Shown piece by piece: positions 12,801 through 23,629 of a stretch of DNA of 64,000 nt. How positions within the stretch are numbered: position 1 is the stretch's first letter; every line of letters starts with the position of its first letter. The notes under the pieces are model-generated. The model saw nothing but the letters and a program-made list of their open reading frames with translations, searched no databases and had not been told where the DNA came from. The stretch is from contig OU964919.1 of the NCBI GenBank assembly GCA_918807975.1, positions 15,084,001 through 15,148,000 of the forward strand, read 5' to 3'. The translations under genes and the position numbers were made by a program. Source of the DNA: Aplidium turbinatum (lineage: Eukaryota > Chordata > Ascidiacea > Aplousobranchia > Polyclinidae).

Positions 12801-15800
12801 AACGGGAGAAGCTTGCGGGCTTTCGCGATCTGATTGAAGATGTAAACATGAGGATCGCTGACTGAGTTCGTTAAATGATTTGGAGGAGTCGCTCAAGTGC
12901 AGACGGATCGTTGGAGTGTCTTCAGAGCCGAAAGAACTAAAAATGAAACACTCTCGTTTCTCGTCATGCTTTCTCAGTCACAAAGTGACTGCACTTAGTG
13001 GCAACTTCATGAAAGTTTTTATTTCATCCTTGAAAGAGGAAAAGTCATCTTAGTACATGAATGGGATGCAAAATAAGCTTAGTGGTTCCAGCACCAATCA
13101 GCCATAGCAAGACATGAGATGTTTTCGTTGGATTCTCATCAGAAAATGGCGATTTCATGCAGAAAGTACGGTTTTGTTGTTGAAATATACTCACTCGAAA
13201 GGACTGTTATTTTCTTTATCAGCTTCTGCACTGTCACTATCTGGTTTACGGGGATCTGAAGAAGCACAGGTAATGAATGAACGCAAAAGCAGAAAATCTT
13301 CCTCCATGACACAAAAAAAGATATTTCATGCAGCTAAGATTTATATATAATATATTTTTAATCGATCTTAAAATAATCAAATAACATTTCTTGTATGTGT
13401 GTACAATTTGTGACATTAAAAATACAGTACTTATAAGTTTAAAATACCTATAAATTAACGCAATAGTACACTGACCTATAGGAGGGCTACGTAGATGCAA
13501 ACAAGTCAAATCCATATCCGAAGACTTCTGTGACGAAGCAATGGTGTTTTCCTCCAAAGAGTTTGCTGAGAAGACGGTGAATAACAAAATTATCGTCACA
13601 GCTCGTCATGATCGATAAACCGATGGCAAGTAAATACAAGTGATCATTAATTTCTCAGTAAGTTCACGCGATTTAAGTTGAAGATTTATGAAAAAACAAG
13701 TTAAAATAAGCAGAGTGAAACCAACCAGATGTTTCTTGTCTCTCCACATCGGATTTCTGACTGGATCTTTGAGAGGAATCGGAATCCGAGATGGGGGATG
13801 AAGGAGGAGAAAATATTGGTTTTCCTTCCCGCATCCGCTGTAACTTCCGCTGGATGGAATCACTGGGAGTTTCCGCCACCAGTCGAGGATGAAAGAATTT
13901 GTATGACTGCAAGGTAAATGATGTATAACTGTAAAGATGCATGGGATGGCAGACAAAACGAAATCTATGGTACAGCATGGTTGGAAAAAGATAACCTGTC
14001 TTAGCTCATCAACACCTGTCCAAAATGCTACAGGGGCAAAAAGGAAAATATAAATTTAGCAACTACAAGTTTGTTCTTAAATTTTAAGTTTGCAAACAAA
14101 ATCTAATGGTCGAGTTCTGTTCAAAAATTTACAGGCTTGGCTTTAAAACAAAATTTTACTGTTAAGGCTGGGAAGCCCTTAGAGTAGCGGTGCCCAAAGT
14201 GCGGCCCGTGGCAACACTATCTGCGGCCCTCGTCTGGGCTCTAGAATATAATCAATCCAGGCTAGGCCAGATTTCAAAGAAAAAAAAAAATGAGAAAAAC
14301 TTTAAGGTGGCCGCCAAGAATCGCGAAAAGCGGCATGTGACTAAAACTTTCGGCACCACTGCCTTAGAGCAAAAAGTTGTTAATAATCATTACATTATAA
14401 ATACACGGTTTTCTAAATTAAGACGCTCATGACTTGTTTAGGACAGCAGCATTCAAAGTAAAAATATAATAGAGACTATGATAAGTACTGTTATATTATA
14501 CATAACCTGTAAAAAGCACAATATTTGCAAATCAGAAAAAAGTAACCCTTCTAGTTGTAGTGTGGCGATAAGCCAAACGCGGATGTAGTTTCGCATCCAG
14601 TTAATTTAAAATCCCTAGCTTAAACAGAACGTAACAGATAAAAAGATTTGGACTACATACCGACATGGTGTATGGTGTGTCGCATGCTAATGCTTGCCTT
14701 CTCAGTGCATTTCCTGCAAATACAAAACAATTTGTTACTTTTTGACCGTATATGAAAAAAAAATGAAGATTAGCCTAATTCTTAGCTAAACTAAGAAAGA
14801 AGGCTGTACAAAGCTAATAAACGCCTACTCAAAACATCCATATGAAACAAACACACTAAAGTGACTCAAGGATATCCAGGACATTGACCGCTTTAATTAT
14901 TTATTCAACACGTCATAACATGCTCGACAACATGGTTTTAAAATTTACATCTTCAAGGAATTTCAGTCACTGCGTTTACATTAAATTTTTTTCAAAAATG
15001 GTTAATTTTTTTGACTATTATGCGGTTATGAATGTTTGTAACCTATTTCTTTCAACAGTGATGGTGTAATAGAGGTTTATTGGCTACAAATCTTTTTCAC
15101 GGTTAAACCAGACAAACCTGAACTCTTTGCTCCTCCAGTGGCAAGAGGAGATAGAAACGCCACCGCCTTTCGAGCTTCATTCTTTTCTCGAGCTTGCATC
15201 CTCTTTGCTCTTTCAGCACTCCTTGCCAACTCCTCATCTGGCTCGAGCGGCTGCATCTCCCGGAATTTCTGAAAAAGATGTTGGTTATTTTGCAACAGTT
15301 TGACCTTCGTTTCAAGGAAATGATCCACTTTATAATAAAATATCAAGATAACTGCAGTTGTTTGCGTTGGAGGTACAAAGTACTATCGTGTTGGGACTGG
15401 CAGATCACATGACTAAGCAGCGCTGGATCAACTCACACAGTGTGCGCTAGAGCAATGTGACAGATCTGCATTTGGCGACACCTAGTAGATAGAATAATTC
15501 ACAGGCAAGAACACGCCAAGAAGCAGAAACTTTCTGTCAATTGTCATCTCAGTGAGCTTGCGTGGGTCAGAAACCTTTACAAATATGCTATTGCTGAACT
15601 TCCAGTAAGCTTCTAAAAAGGCTTTCTTAATCCTGTGTCAAATCAAATTTGTTATATAATATTATTAAATAATAAGAGAAAGTTACTTGGGCTGGAGTTA
15701 TACTAGCTATGTCAAAAACTATAATGACATACAGCGGAAACGAAAAAAGCATAAAATGCATGCATTAATCACACTTATCAACTGCAAAAGCATAGTTTAC

Positions 15801-18800
15801 AAAATATAATGTGTAGTAACAAAAACACATGCACTGTTAAGCTGGACAAACTAGATGGTGAGAAAAAGAGATAACGACCATTACATGATTTCATGAACAA
15901 TATGGCTTATCCATGAAGCACTCTCAGAGATAGTGATTACCTTTGGAGGAACATAATTGGAGTCATCAAACATAAATTCTTCTTCATCAGCCCATGTTTG
16001 TGTTGTTCGGCATCTATGAAAATATATTTGCTTTGTAAAAATGAAATTGTCTTGTAAAGGTATGAAATAGCCATGACAGATGTACAGTATGCTTGACAGA
16101 AGCAAGAAAAGTGGATTCGTATGTTAATATTGTACAAGTAATACTATAAGGTTGTTTCTGGTAGGTAATTTCAATAGGTGAAATTGAGGTATATATACCA
16201 TGTTTTTCAGATGACAGGTTTCATATCATTGCAACAATGAGAAATGCGGTGATTTTAGATACAGAACATACACATGAAATTTATATTCAATAAAAGAAAA
16301 CGCTGCAAAGTAACAAATTTACCTTTCTACCCAAAGGCATGTCAGAACTTTGATGTTTCGACTTTTAGCTTTTTGTAAAAATGACTTGTGTCCATGGTGA
16401 AATATCACATGGGTGACCTTGTCAGACTTTGTAAACTTTCTGACAAGCTGAAAATGGGATTATGCAGTACATATATGTAATAAAAAAAGAGCAACCTAAG
16501 GTCAACTCAAGAGTAAAACCAATTCATGAAAAAACATACTACACTAAAAACAAGCCTTTGATAAGGAATCAGTTAAGATGTTTTTTGTGATACTTTTTAT
16601 ATATACTACACATTTGATGGTTAAAGGTTGATACTAAGTAGAAGGCAAAGAAACAGATTTCCGAATCCACCTTCAGGCATGCCTTGCAAAAGACATGGCC
16701 ACATATTCTTGCACAGTAACAAGCGCTCTTTGGGTGTCTTACCATGATTTTCACCACCGGGCAATGCAGTTAAGATAATTTTAGAAGGATTTGTATGTTA
16801 ATTTTGAAAACGATTTAACTTCTAAACTGTCTGGATTTTGAGATAATTGTAGTTTGCTTTTCTTAAATCTACCAATGGACCAGTGCTGTATTAAAACAAC
16901 AAATGCTATTAATCCTACAAAAAGTGCTCAATGCCAAGCAAAAATGTGAAGCAGAGAAAATTATCTTAAATTCAGTTACTACTCACTAAAACCCTTAACA
17001 GCCTGTTTCATATTATTAAGATCATCAGAAAGAACTTATTTAAACAGAATCTACATAATATGTAGATTTTATAGGTTCTAATAGTATCTATACTGTAGGT
17101 TCTAATACTATGGATCAGAAACGTAGTCACTCACAAAACAGCAAACAAGAAAACTGGCAGCAGCGCAAAGAAACATGGAAAAAATAATATTAAACATATA
17201 TAAATAAAAAACACAAGGTTAGAAATGAAGTTATCAGAAACAAAACACATAACATATATCATATATGAAAGATGTAATTGAAACAAAAACAAGTGGCAAA
17301 GGGCGAGACATGTAGCAAGAATGACAGACAACAGATGGGCTAAAATAACCACAGAATACATAACAAGATAGGCAAAAACAACTAGAGGGAGACTGAAAAG
17401 AAGATGGTGGCTTGGTGGGATGACATTGAAGAAAAGATTAGCATCACCTGAAAAATTGCAACTTAAATGAATCCTACTCACAATTAGTGGAGAAATTCTT
17501 CCACCTGGATTTAGTTTCCCTAGCAATAAAACAATTGCCAACCATAAGGGCATAAAACAGTGAAACTTAAACCAAGTGAAAGTTATAATAATGGAGACTT
17601 ACAGTAGTAGCTCCCATTCTACTCAGAATTCGAGCAAACACAAGAGAGCGATTGTCATTTCCTTCACGTGACCACACATCAACAAATGCACAACATCCTT
17701 CCAATATTTTTGAGCTTGGGATTTTTCCGATAAATGAATTAGGTGAATCTACCCAAGCACGATTAAGTGGACTCATCGTAGATGACAATCTTGGCGTATT
17801 GGACTCGTCACTAAAAATATTTGTTGGGTCATGCATAGAAAATAATTAGCTGTAACATAAATCCAAGTCAAGATATTAATATAACATTAACGCCACTGAA
17901 ATATGGTAAATACAGTTTAGCTTTTTATCAATTGATGTTGTAATTGTTACATAGGAGCAAAACTGCAACTAAAGACACCAAATATGACCTGAAATATAAC
18001 AAAAAATGCAATGAAACTAAAGCATCTCAATTAGATAAGCTGGTCTTAAGAGTAATATTTGCAAAGGATGCGATATATTATATCCAACAAGTCAATTTAT
18101 TCAAAAATTTAAACCAACAAAACAAGCTCAAAAGTAAAGAATGTGGAACAATCACAGTTAAAGTACGGTAACACATATCATAAGATAAATAATAAATGAT
18201 TGTTTCAATCCTCTTTAGGCCTACTCAGGTAGAAAGATGGGCCTCGAATAATCCATATATTATATATAATATGGCTAGAAGAAAAAGCCATTAAAGCTGC
18301 AGGCAAAAATGAGACCTAGTAGTTTATGGAGTGGTTACTCACAGATTTAATTGTACCAGGTGATTTCTTATTTTTTGCTTGCACAAGGTTAATTAAAAAA
18401 CAAACACAAAAAAATTGGTGCTTGTTGGTTTTAAGCTGCCCATGCCCAATGGTCGGCAACGTCTCTCCTGTATTTCTCTCTCATACAATCACGGGTGGCT
18501 TAAAACTTACAAAAAAAATTATTAAAAATGATGCTTTGGTTTGTCAATGGTCATAGCATTTGCAAAGTGCAAACTGTAGTTTTTGGGGATGAAATTAAAC
18601 ATACAATTTATGACAGATGGGTTTAAATCAATGAAACTCATACTTACACCACATAATGTAGCCTACACTAGCACTATTTGTTACCTGGATTTTTCATTAA
18701 AATTGTTAGTAACGTGAGTTAGTTTATCAAATGGACGTGGTATTCTTGAATTTGCTGTTGACTGTGGATTGTCGAGTTGAAATGTTGGAGCACTGCTTAT

Positions 18801-18833
18801 CATAGAATCCCCTCCGTTGATTAACTTATCCAT
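6884..18833 (-). CDS. MCPH1: Microcephalin (MCPH1), complete 18-exon gene, 797 aa
   Basis: Microcephalin is a BRCT-domain nuclear protein acting in chromosome condensation timing and the DNA damage response. Coding exons in transcription order: 18685-18833, 17603-17810, 16323-16447, 15941-16013, 15118-15268, 14661-14713, 13726-13906, 13476-13565, 13195-13255, 12761-12936, 11374-11500, 10982-11079, 10824-10904, 10187-10324, 9504-9651, 9056-9221, 7937-8113, 6884-7075. All junctions are GT-AG and phases agree; the sum is 2394 nt. BRCT1 lies at about residues 88-165 (CAFVDVWSREGND, KVTHVIFHHGHKSFLQKAK, VLTCLWVERC). A low-complexity Ser-rich middle contains IQRKLQRMREGKPIFSP, a counterpart of a conserved vertebrate microcephalin stretch. 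BRCT2-BRCT3 occupy about 605-797 (TSHVVCGAARRTLNVLHAIA, LLSKDW, ELVTLCGGRVIGSPHRA, KETWIL). Compared with the vertebrate protein (about 835 aa), there are about 75-80 extra residues before BRCT1. The start is the first ATG of exon 1. The identification is strong; individual small exons (53-81 nt) are predictions. Confidence 0.93.
7303..7630 (+). mobile_element. tRNA-derived SINE with inverted 5' head, in MCPH1 intron 17
   Basis: The head GCAGCCGTGGCTGAGTGG TTAGCGC contains a pol III A box, and GTTCGACTCC about 40 bp on is the B box. The body extends to a tail of repeated AAAC units near 7610-7630. The head resembles a Ser/Leu-type tRNA, but the 3' acceptor half does not pair, so it is a SINE and not a tRNA gene. 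Immediately upstream (7303-7323) lies a perfect 21-bp inverted copy of the head segment 7337-7357. A 3'-part copy of the same family lies at 23262-23395. Confidence 0.8.
7793..7869. repeat. Short palindromic MITE copy (CCCAGACAGC family)
   Basis: Starts CCCAAACAGCAAAAGTCGTC and ends ATTTTGCTGTCTGGG; the inner halves TTTTTACATTGATTCAACG and GAATCAATGCAAAAT are complementary. It lies in MCPH1 intron 17, about 70 bp from exon 17. Confidence 0.75.
8114..9055 (-). other. MCPH1 intron 16, no feature recognised
   Basis: No exon, RNA gene or paired repeat ends seen in this 0.94 kb intron. It has a local run of GTGGTA-type repeats near 8220-8260. Confidence 0.5.
9771..10105. mobile_element. hAT-like MITE, 335 bp, in MCPH1 intron 14
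   Basis: Termini CAGGGTTGCCATCG and CGGCATGGCAACCCTG form an imperfect terminal inverted repeat. The flanks ATTATAAC and ATTACACC are an 8-bp duplication with two differences. No coding capacity. Confidence 0.6.
11501..12760 (-). other. MCPH1 intron 10, no feature recognised
   Basis: A 1.26 kb intron between the exons at 12761 and 11500. Short open stretches lack splice sites in phase with the neighbours. I see no paired repeat ends. Confidence 0.45.
14185..14361. mobile_element. hAT-like MITE, 177 bp, perfect 8-bp target duplication
   Basis: Starts TAGCGGTGCCCAAAGTGCGG and ends TTCGGCACCACTG. It is flanked by CCTTAGAG at 14177-14184 and 14362-14369. The CAGTGGTGCC-type terminus and perfect 8-bp duplication place it with hAT elements. 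It sits in the MCPH1 intron between exons 6 and 7. Confidence 0.8.
17215..17460 (+). mobile_element. LINE fragment (C-terminal end of reverse transcriptase ORF) in MCPH1 intron 2
   Basis: Plus-strand conceptual translation gives RARHVARMTDNRWAKITTEY followed by RGRLKRRW and GMTLKKRL. This matches the C-terminal tail common to many LINE ORF2 proteins (GHVARM-DNRW, RGRPK-RW). It has internal stops and no intact upstream RT domain, so it is an old truncated copy on the strand opposite to the host gene. Confidence 0.7.
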
Positions 18834-19085
18834 AATATTCCAGTACTATTTCATCTATGATTTTTAAGCTTTAGTCATGATGTAGGCTATTTTTAATCAG
18901 TTTTTCTCTAAAAATAAGCAATATTAATTTCTAGGTTGAAGTGTCATTTTTACTAATAAGAATAGTATGAAAACTACCAAGTTTATGACAGTTACTTAAA
19001 AATTTAAATTCATCACAGTCTTTTGGAGTCCCAGGATAAAACTCCTGTAACAGTATGGTACCAGTACGGTAAGAGTGGCAAGTGG

Positions 19086-20105
19086 CAACTGAGCTAAGCT
19101 ATCGTCTGCCCCGATAGCTCAGTTGGTTAGCGCATCACTTCTGTAACGAAGATAACTTTAAGATCAAGCAGCGCTGGTTCGACTCTCGGGGTGTGCGCTT
19201 GAGCAACGCACGTTAAGGATTGTTATCCATTCAGCAGGACCTAATGCAAGGGTCACCAAACTACGGCCCGCGAACTGATTTCATCTGGCCCGCCACGTGC
19301 TGAGGAAATAACAGCTGCACTACAACTGTTAAGGCAAAAAGTTACCAAACTTTTTGTAAAGGACTCACGTTGCTGTTGGGCTACGCGCAACCTGCTAATG
19401 ATTTTTCCATATTGTTTCTTCTTATGACATTACAAACTTTTTTGTTAAAAATACCAATGCTTCATCAGTGTAATGTTTTTTCAAGAGCACGATGCTCTGT
19501 AGTGTATCACAGTAGGGAACAACTTTTCCAGCAACTTTTCGATTGTTATCACAACTTTGCTATTCCACTGCCGACTCACGTTGCTGTTGGGCTACGTGCA
19601 ACCTGCTAATGATTTTTCCATATTGTTTCTTCTTATGACACTACAAATTTTTTGTTAAAAATACCAATGTTTCATCAGTGTAATGTTTTTTCAAGAGCAC
19701 GATGCTCTGTAGTGTATCACAGTAGGGAATAACTTTTCCAGCAACTTTTCGATTTTTATCACAACTTTGCTATTCCACTGCCGACTTTGTTATTTATTGT
19801 GCTCAATTCAAGTCAATGGAGGTTCTAAATAGTTGTATATCTTTTCGCAAGTTGCATCCGGCCCGCAGCTGTTGATCTCGCAGCAATCCGACCCTCAGAG
19901 AAAAAAGTTTGGTGACCCCTGATCTACTAATGGATGGAATAATTTTCCGGCAACAAGACTTCAACAATCGGAAACTTCACTCTGTCAATCTCGGTGACCG
20001 GGCCTGCGTCAGTGATTCAAAGCCTCTACAAGTATGCGAAACTGCCAGGATTAAGCTCTGCAAGAAGCTTTTCCAGTCCGAGGATAAAGATTCAATCAAT
20101 CAACG
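19086..20105 (+). mobile_element. tRNA-derived SINE (Thr-like head), split by a hAT-like insertion
   Basis: The head starts at 19108 with GCCCCGATAGCTCAGTTGG, an A box; GGTTCGACTC near 19172 is the B box. Seven acceptor-like bases GCCCCGA are complementary to TCGGGGT. The body continues to 19246, is interrupted by the element 19247-19921, and resumes to about 20105 at an AATCAATCAA tail. A second copy at 20385-20690 shows the uninterrupted order. An inverted copy of the head (19086-19104) precedes it, giving a 14-bp stem with a 5-nt bulge. A functional tRNA-Thr gene is unlikely because of extra bases between the anticodon-like and T arms. Confidence 0.75.
19247..19921. mobile_element. hAT-like non-autonomous element inserted in the SINE, with internal duplication
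   Basis: Termini CAAGGGTCACCAAAC and GTTTGGTGACCCCTG form the inverted repeat, with CGGCCCGC motifs just inside both ends. The target duplication is only approximate (CTAATG near both sides). Inside, 19362-19572 and 19573-19783 are two near-identical 211-bp copies in tandem, each starting at GACTCACGTTGCTGTTGGGC. No transposase is seen. Confidence 0.7.
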
Positions 20106-20384
20106 GCTATTTTGCTTTTTTTGTACTTGGCGCTGCTTCTTTTTTTTGGGAAAGTTGCCAGGCAGTGTTGCCAGATTGTTAACTCTGTTTGACACTAAAA
20201 AATAAAAATGTCATGAAATCTCACCAGATGCCAGAAAACTACATCAAATTTTTAAACATTATAAATCGTACTTATTAACTTAAACTAACACAATAATGTG
20301 TTATTGATGATAATTTAAGCATGCTATATTACCTAAAAAAACAAAAAATGTCTTGAAGGTTCCACCCCGACTCCAGAGTCCCCG

Positions 20385-20690
20385 ACAGCGCGTGACTTCG
20401 TGAACAAAGAAGCTTCAAGATTAAGCGGCCCTAGTTCAATTCTCGGGGTGTGCGCTGGAGCAGCTGACGTTAAGGACTGCTCTACATTCAGTGGCATCTA
20501 ATAGATGAAATCATGCAATTACAACAACACTTCAACAATCAGAAACTTCACTCTGTCAATCTCGGACGGAGCCTGCGTCAGCAGTCCAAAGCCTAGTGCA
20601 CAAGTATGCTAAACACTGCCAGGATTAAGCTCTCATAAGAAGCTTTCTCGGTCCGAGGATAAAAATTTAACCAATCAAGACCCAACATAG
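20385..20690 (+). mobile_element. Second copy of the Thr-like SINE, uninterrupted
   Basis: Shares with the 19108 copy the B box region (AGTTCAATTCTCGGGGTGTG), the AACAATCAGAAACTTCAC and CTCTGTCAATCTCGG stretches, the TCCGAGGATAAA stretch and the AATCAA tail. Its 5' tRNA head is degraded. It is useful as the empty-site reference for the insertion at 19247-19921. Confidence 0.7.
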
Positions 20691-21352
20691 TATCAGTTTA
20701 TCAAAATGGCTAAAACTTTCACTTCCAACTAGCCTCCAACGTAGAACATGTGGTTAGATGTATTTTCTAGTTTGCTTTTTGCCCTTGCACTACTTTGGAA
20801 CATTTTTCGATTTCTTTTTAGAATTTATTCAGACTAAGGATTAAAAAGGAATTGTGAATCAAAGTTATCGCAATTAAGGTATAGTAATTGTGAACTTGCC
20901 TTGAGCCAGCAAATCTGCCTTGAGCCAGCATGGAAGCAGTAGGCCTACGGCTCATAAATCACATGGAACCCAACCTTTTGGACAGTAAAGCGGGATCTGG
21001 TCTTGAACACATCTCTGCTAATTTTATTACGTATTTTATTCAAAACATGTTTGTGATCGAATTACTTGTTTGAGGAAATCTAATGTCATTTTTATACGTT
21101 GTTACAAATTACAATTACGTATTGAGACGTTGTTGCAACATTATCAGCATGAGTAGTTTAATCGTATTGTTCTTTTGCTCAATTGCATCATTGTCAGTTC
21201 ACAATATTTTGTTTTGCTGATAGGGCATAGTCCCGATTTCGCTTATTCTACAAAATAGAAATAGTAGACTCTTATTGCTGCAAGCGCTTTGTTCATATTT
21301 GAATTATTTTTTTATTTGAATGTTTTTTATAATGCATTTTTTGGGCTATGCA

Positions 21353-21749
21353 CAGGCTTGTCCATGGGAAATGTCCCATGGGATGGGATGGGATGGGACA
21401 GTAGCTAGGCATTTTAAGAGCATTTTAAGAGCATTTTAAGAGCAGGAAATTGAAAATTTGCTGAATGAGCACAGTGACTCGGAATATGAGTGCCAATGAT
21501 AATGAATTGTCATAGATAGACAACTTTTCTGAACTTTAAAGTTAACAAAATCAATAAATTTTGTCGTTTTGTATCTCTTTTTGTACATTTAGTCCTATCT
21601 AGTACACATTAGACTTAAATTTCTATAAATTTAATAACATTTATTGAATTGTATTTTGATGGGAATCCCATGGGATGGGACGGGACAGGCATGAATTGCT
21701 ATGGGATGGGATGGATGGGACAGAAAAAAATGTCCCATGGACAAGCCTG
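21353..21749. mobile_element. hAT-like MITE, 397 bp, perfect 8-bp target duplication
   Basis: Termini CAGGCTTGTCCATGGGA and TCCCATGGACAAGCCTG are perfect inverted repeats. GCTATGCA flanks both sides (21345-21352, 21750-21757). The subterminal regions are made of GGGAT pentamers and a triplicated GCATTTTAAGA word near 21410-21443. No coding capacity. Confidence 0.85.
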
Positions 21750-23261
21750 GCTATGCACCAGTGAGCTTCAGGCACTCTAGGTTGGTGATTTATTGAAATG
21801 GATTTTGGTAGTTAGGCCTACCCCTTTTCATTCACTTGGAGCAATCACTGTTGTATAGCCTAAAGTTTTAGTGGAAAATACCTAAACTATCATTTCACGT
21901 TCGTTATTGCTCTTAATTGCCACGAGCGGCATTATGGCAGTGCCTCAACTTTACAACTGATTGTCACTTATGGTGTTGATTTGTGATGTGGGAATGACTG
22001 GTAGCCTACCTGACTTAGATAGGCAATTTTATTGATAAAAACGCAAAAAAATTTCCCAAGCCATTTGCGGCGAGGTTGTTCCATACTTCTTTGGCGCCCC
22101 CTAAAATTTTGCCCTAAATCCGCCACTGCAAATAAGTAGGTTATTATTGCACATGTCAGTGAGCCCGGCAACGGGGGGGATTTGAGGGACATCCTCAAGA
22201 AAATTTTGAAGAAAACGTCTTAAATTGCCCATTCTGAGAGCACTTTCATCATATTAATAGTAAATTTCTGTCAAATAAGTTATAGGCCTAATGCTGCAAC
22301 AGAGGGCAAAGTTTATTAAGTCTCCTAAAACCAAAACAACTGTTCTGTTTATTTGCATCATTGCAAGAACTGACACTCAATCAATGAATTATTTGTCAGT
22401 AACATTACCAGTTCGAAATATGCAAGTTTTAGCCTATATAGTGTTAAAATTAACCAATCGAAGATAACCACATTTTGTAACTTGATTTTGTGAATTTTGT
22501 GAACATTTTGTGAAACATTAGGCTACTGTAAAATAGGAAATATTAGTCAAAGAAAACAGCATCACAAGCTAATGTCGAAGCAAAAACTATGAAATTAGTG
22601 CAAGGATATATCCCTGAGTTAGTGTGGGCTATGTGCACTTTGTGCAGCTCACCGCGCAGTGCGCTGATCAAAATCGATTGGTGGCGCTTTATTTCCCCGA
22701 TTCTAGCAGCCAATCTTTCTTTTTTTTAAATGCTAGCCCTGGCATATCAAATTACAATCTTATAAATATACCTTGCTTTTACAATCCGACAATAAATCTC
22801 TGTGTTTGTATAGAGAAGGAGGTAAATCTCTAAAAAAAATCTTGAATTTCATTTTGTTTGTGACGTAGGCTAGTCACTAGGAGAAGGTTCAGGTTCGGGG
22901 TTGAATTTTATATTAGGCCTATATGGATTGATGTGCAATAAATAATTTACATAATTTAAAGGCAAAAACAGTTAGGTTGTGGTAAGCAACAAGGTTTTTT
23001 TTTATTTAAGGCTAAGTAAGTTATCGTAAAAGGATGGACTTGGACTACATTTTGTTATTGGCTAGGTGTGAAGCAATCAAATAAACTGATGCATCTTATT
23101 ACTAATTTTGACGGAAAATAGATAAGCCTGAAAATAACAAGCGTAATATGTATTTTGTAATATGTAAATAAATAATGTATTTTGTTGACAATATAAAAAA
23201 GTCTTTTGTGTGTAGCCTAAGTTTCAACTTAGGACAGACATTCACATTGGAAATTGACATT

Positions 23262-23395
23262 GACATTGGAAACAGACATTGCAGTCGGCTGCAGCGTGGG
23301 TCAGGTGTACGTCGGAAGGCGTACACCGATGCATAGCGCTCAAGTCCGCTTTCCCGCAATGCAGGATAAAGATAATAAAACAAAAACAAAACAAT
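23262..23395 (+). mobile_element. 3' part of the SINE family found at 7303-7630
   Basis: Shares the segment from GTCGGCTGCAGCGTGGGTCA through CCCGCAATGCAGGATAAAGA with the copy at about 7520-7610, with only a few differences, and ends in a CAAAACAAAA-type tail. The tRNA head is missing, so it is 5'-truncated. Confidence 0.8.
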
Positions 23396-23629
23396 TAAAA
23401 GCCTGCTACCGGTAGGTACTTATCTTTAAAAATTAAATAATTCCGAAGCAGTGAAAGAAAACGTGCGTGAATTCTTTTCTCGATCTTGTCTTTCAGTTAA
23501 ACAAGCTTTCAATTACTACATGTTTATTAATTTTTTTTGTAAACGTATAAAAGGTTATGTCACGGTATGTCAATTTCCAATAGCAAAGAATGGAATAAAC
23601 AGCTTCGCGCTTCAAGCGGACATCCAAAG

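Larger units (their letters stand above)
18834..23629. other. Divergent intergenic region between MCPH1 and the NACHT-LRR gene
   Basis: The two genes start 4.8 kb apart and are transcribed away from each other. The space holds two SINE copies, a hAT-like insertion with an internal duplication, a 397-bp hAT-like MITE and a partial SINE, listed separately. Stretches 20720-21344 and 21760-23250 show no gene. Near 22091-22127 a CTAAATCCGCCACTG end looks like one terminus of another hAT-like element without a partner. Confidence 0.5.

Noticed and set aside
19108-19195. Functional tRNA-Thr gene
   Set aside because: The acceptor ends pair, but extra bases between the anticodon-like arm and the T arm, and a repeated SINE body after it, make it a SINE head.
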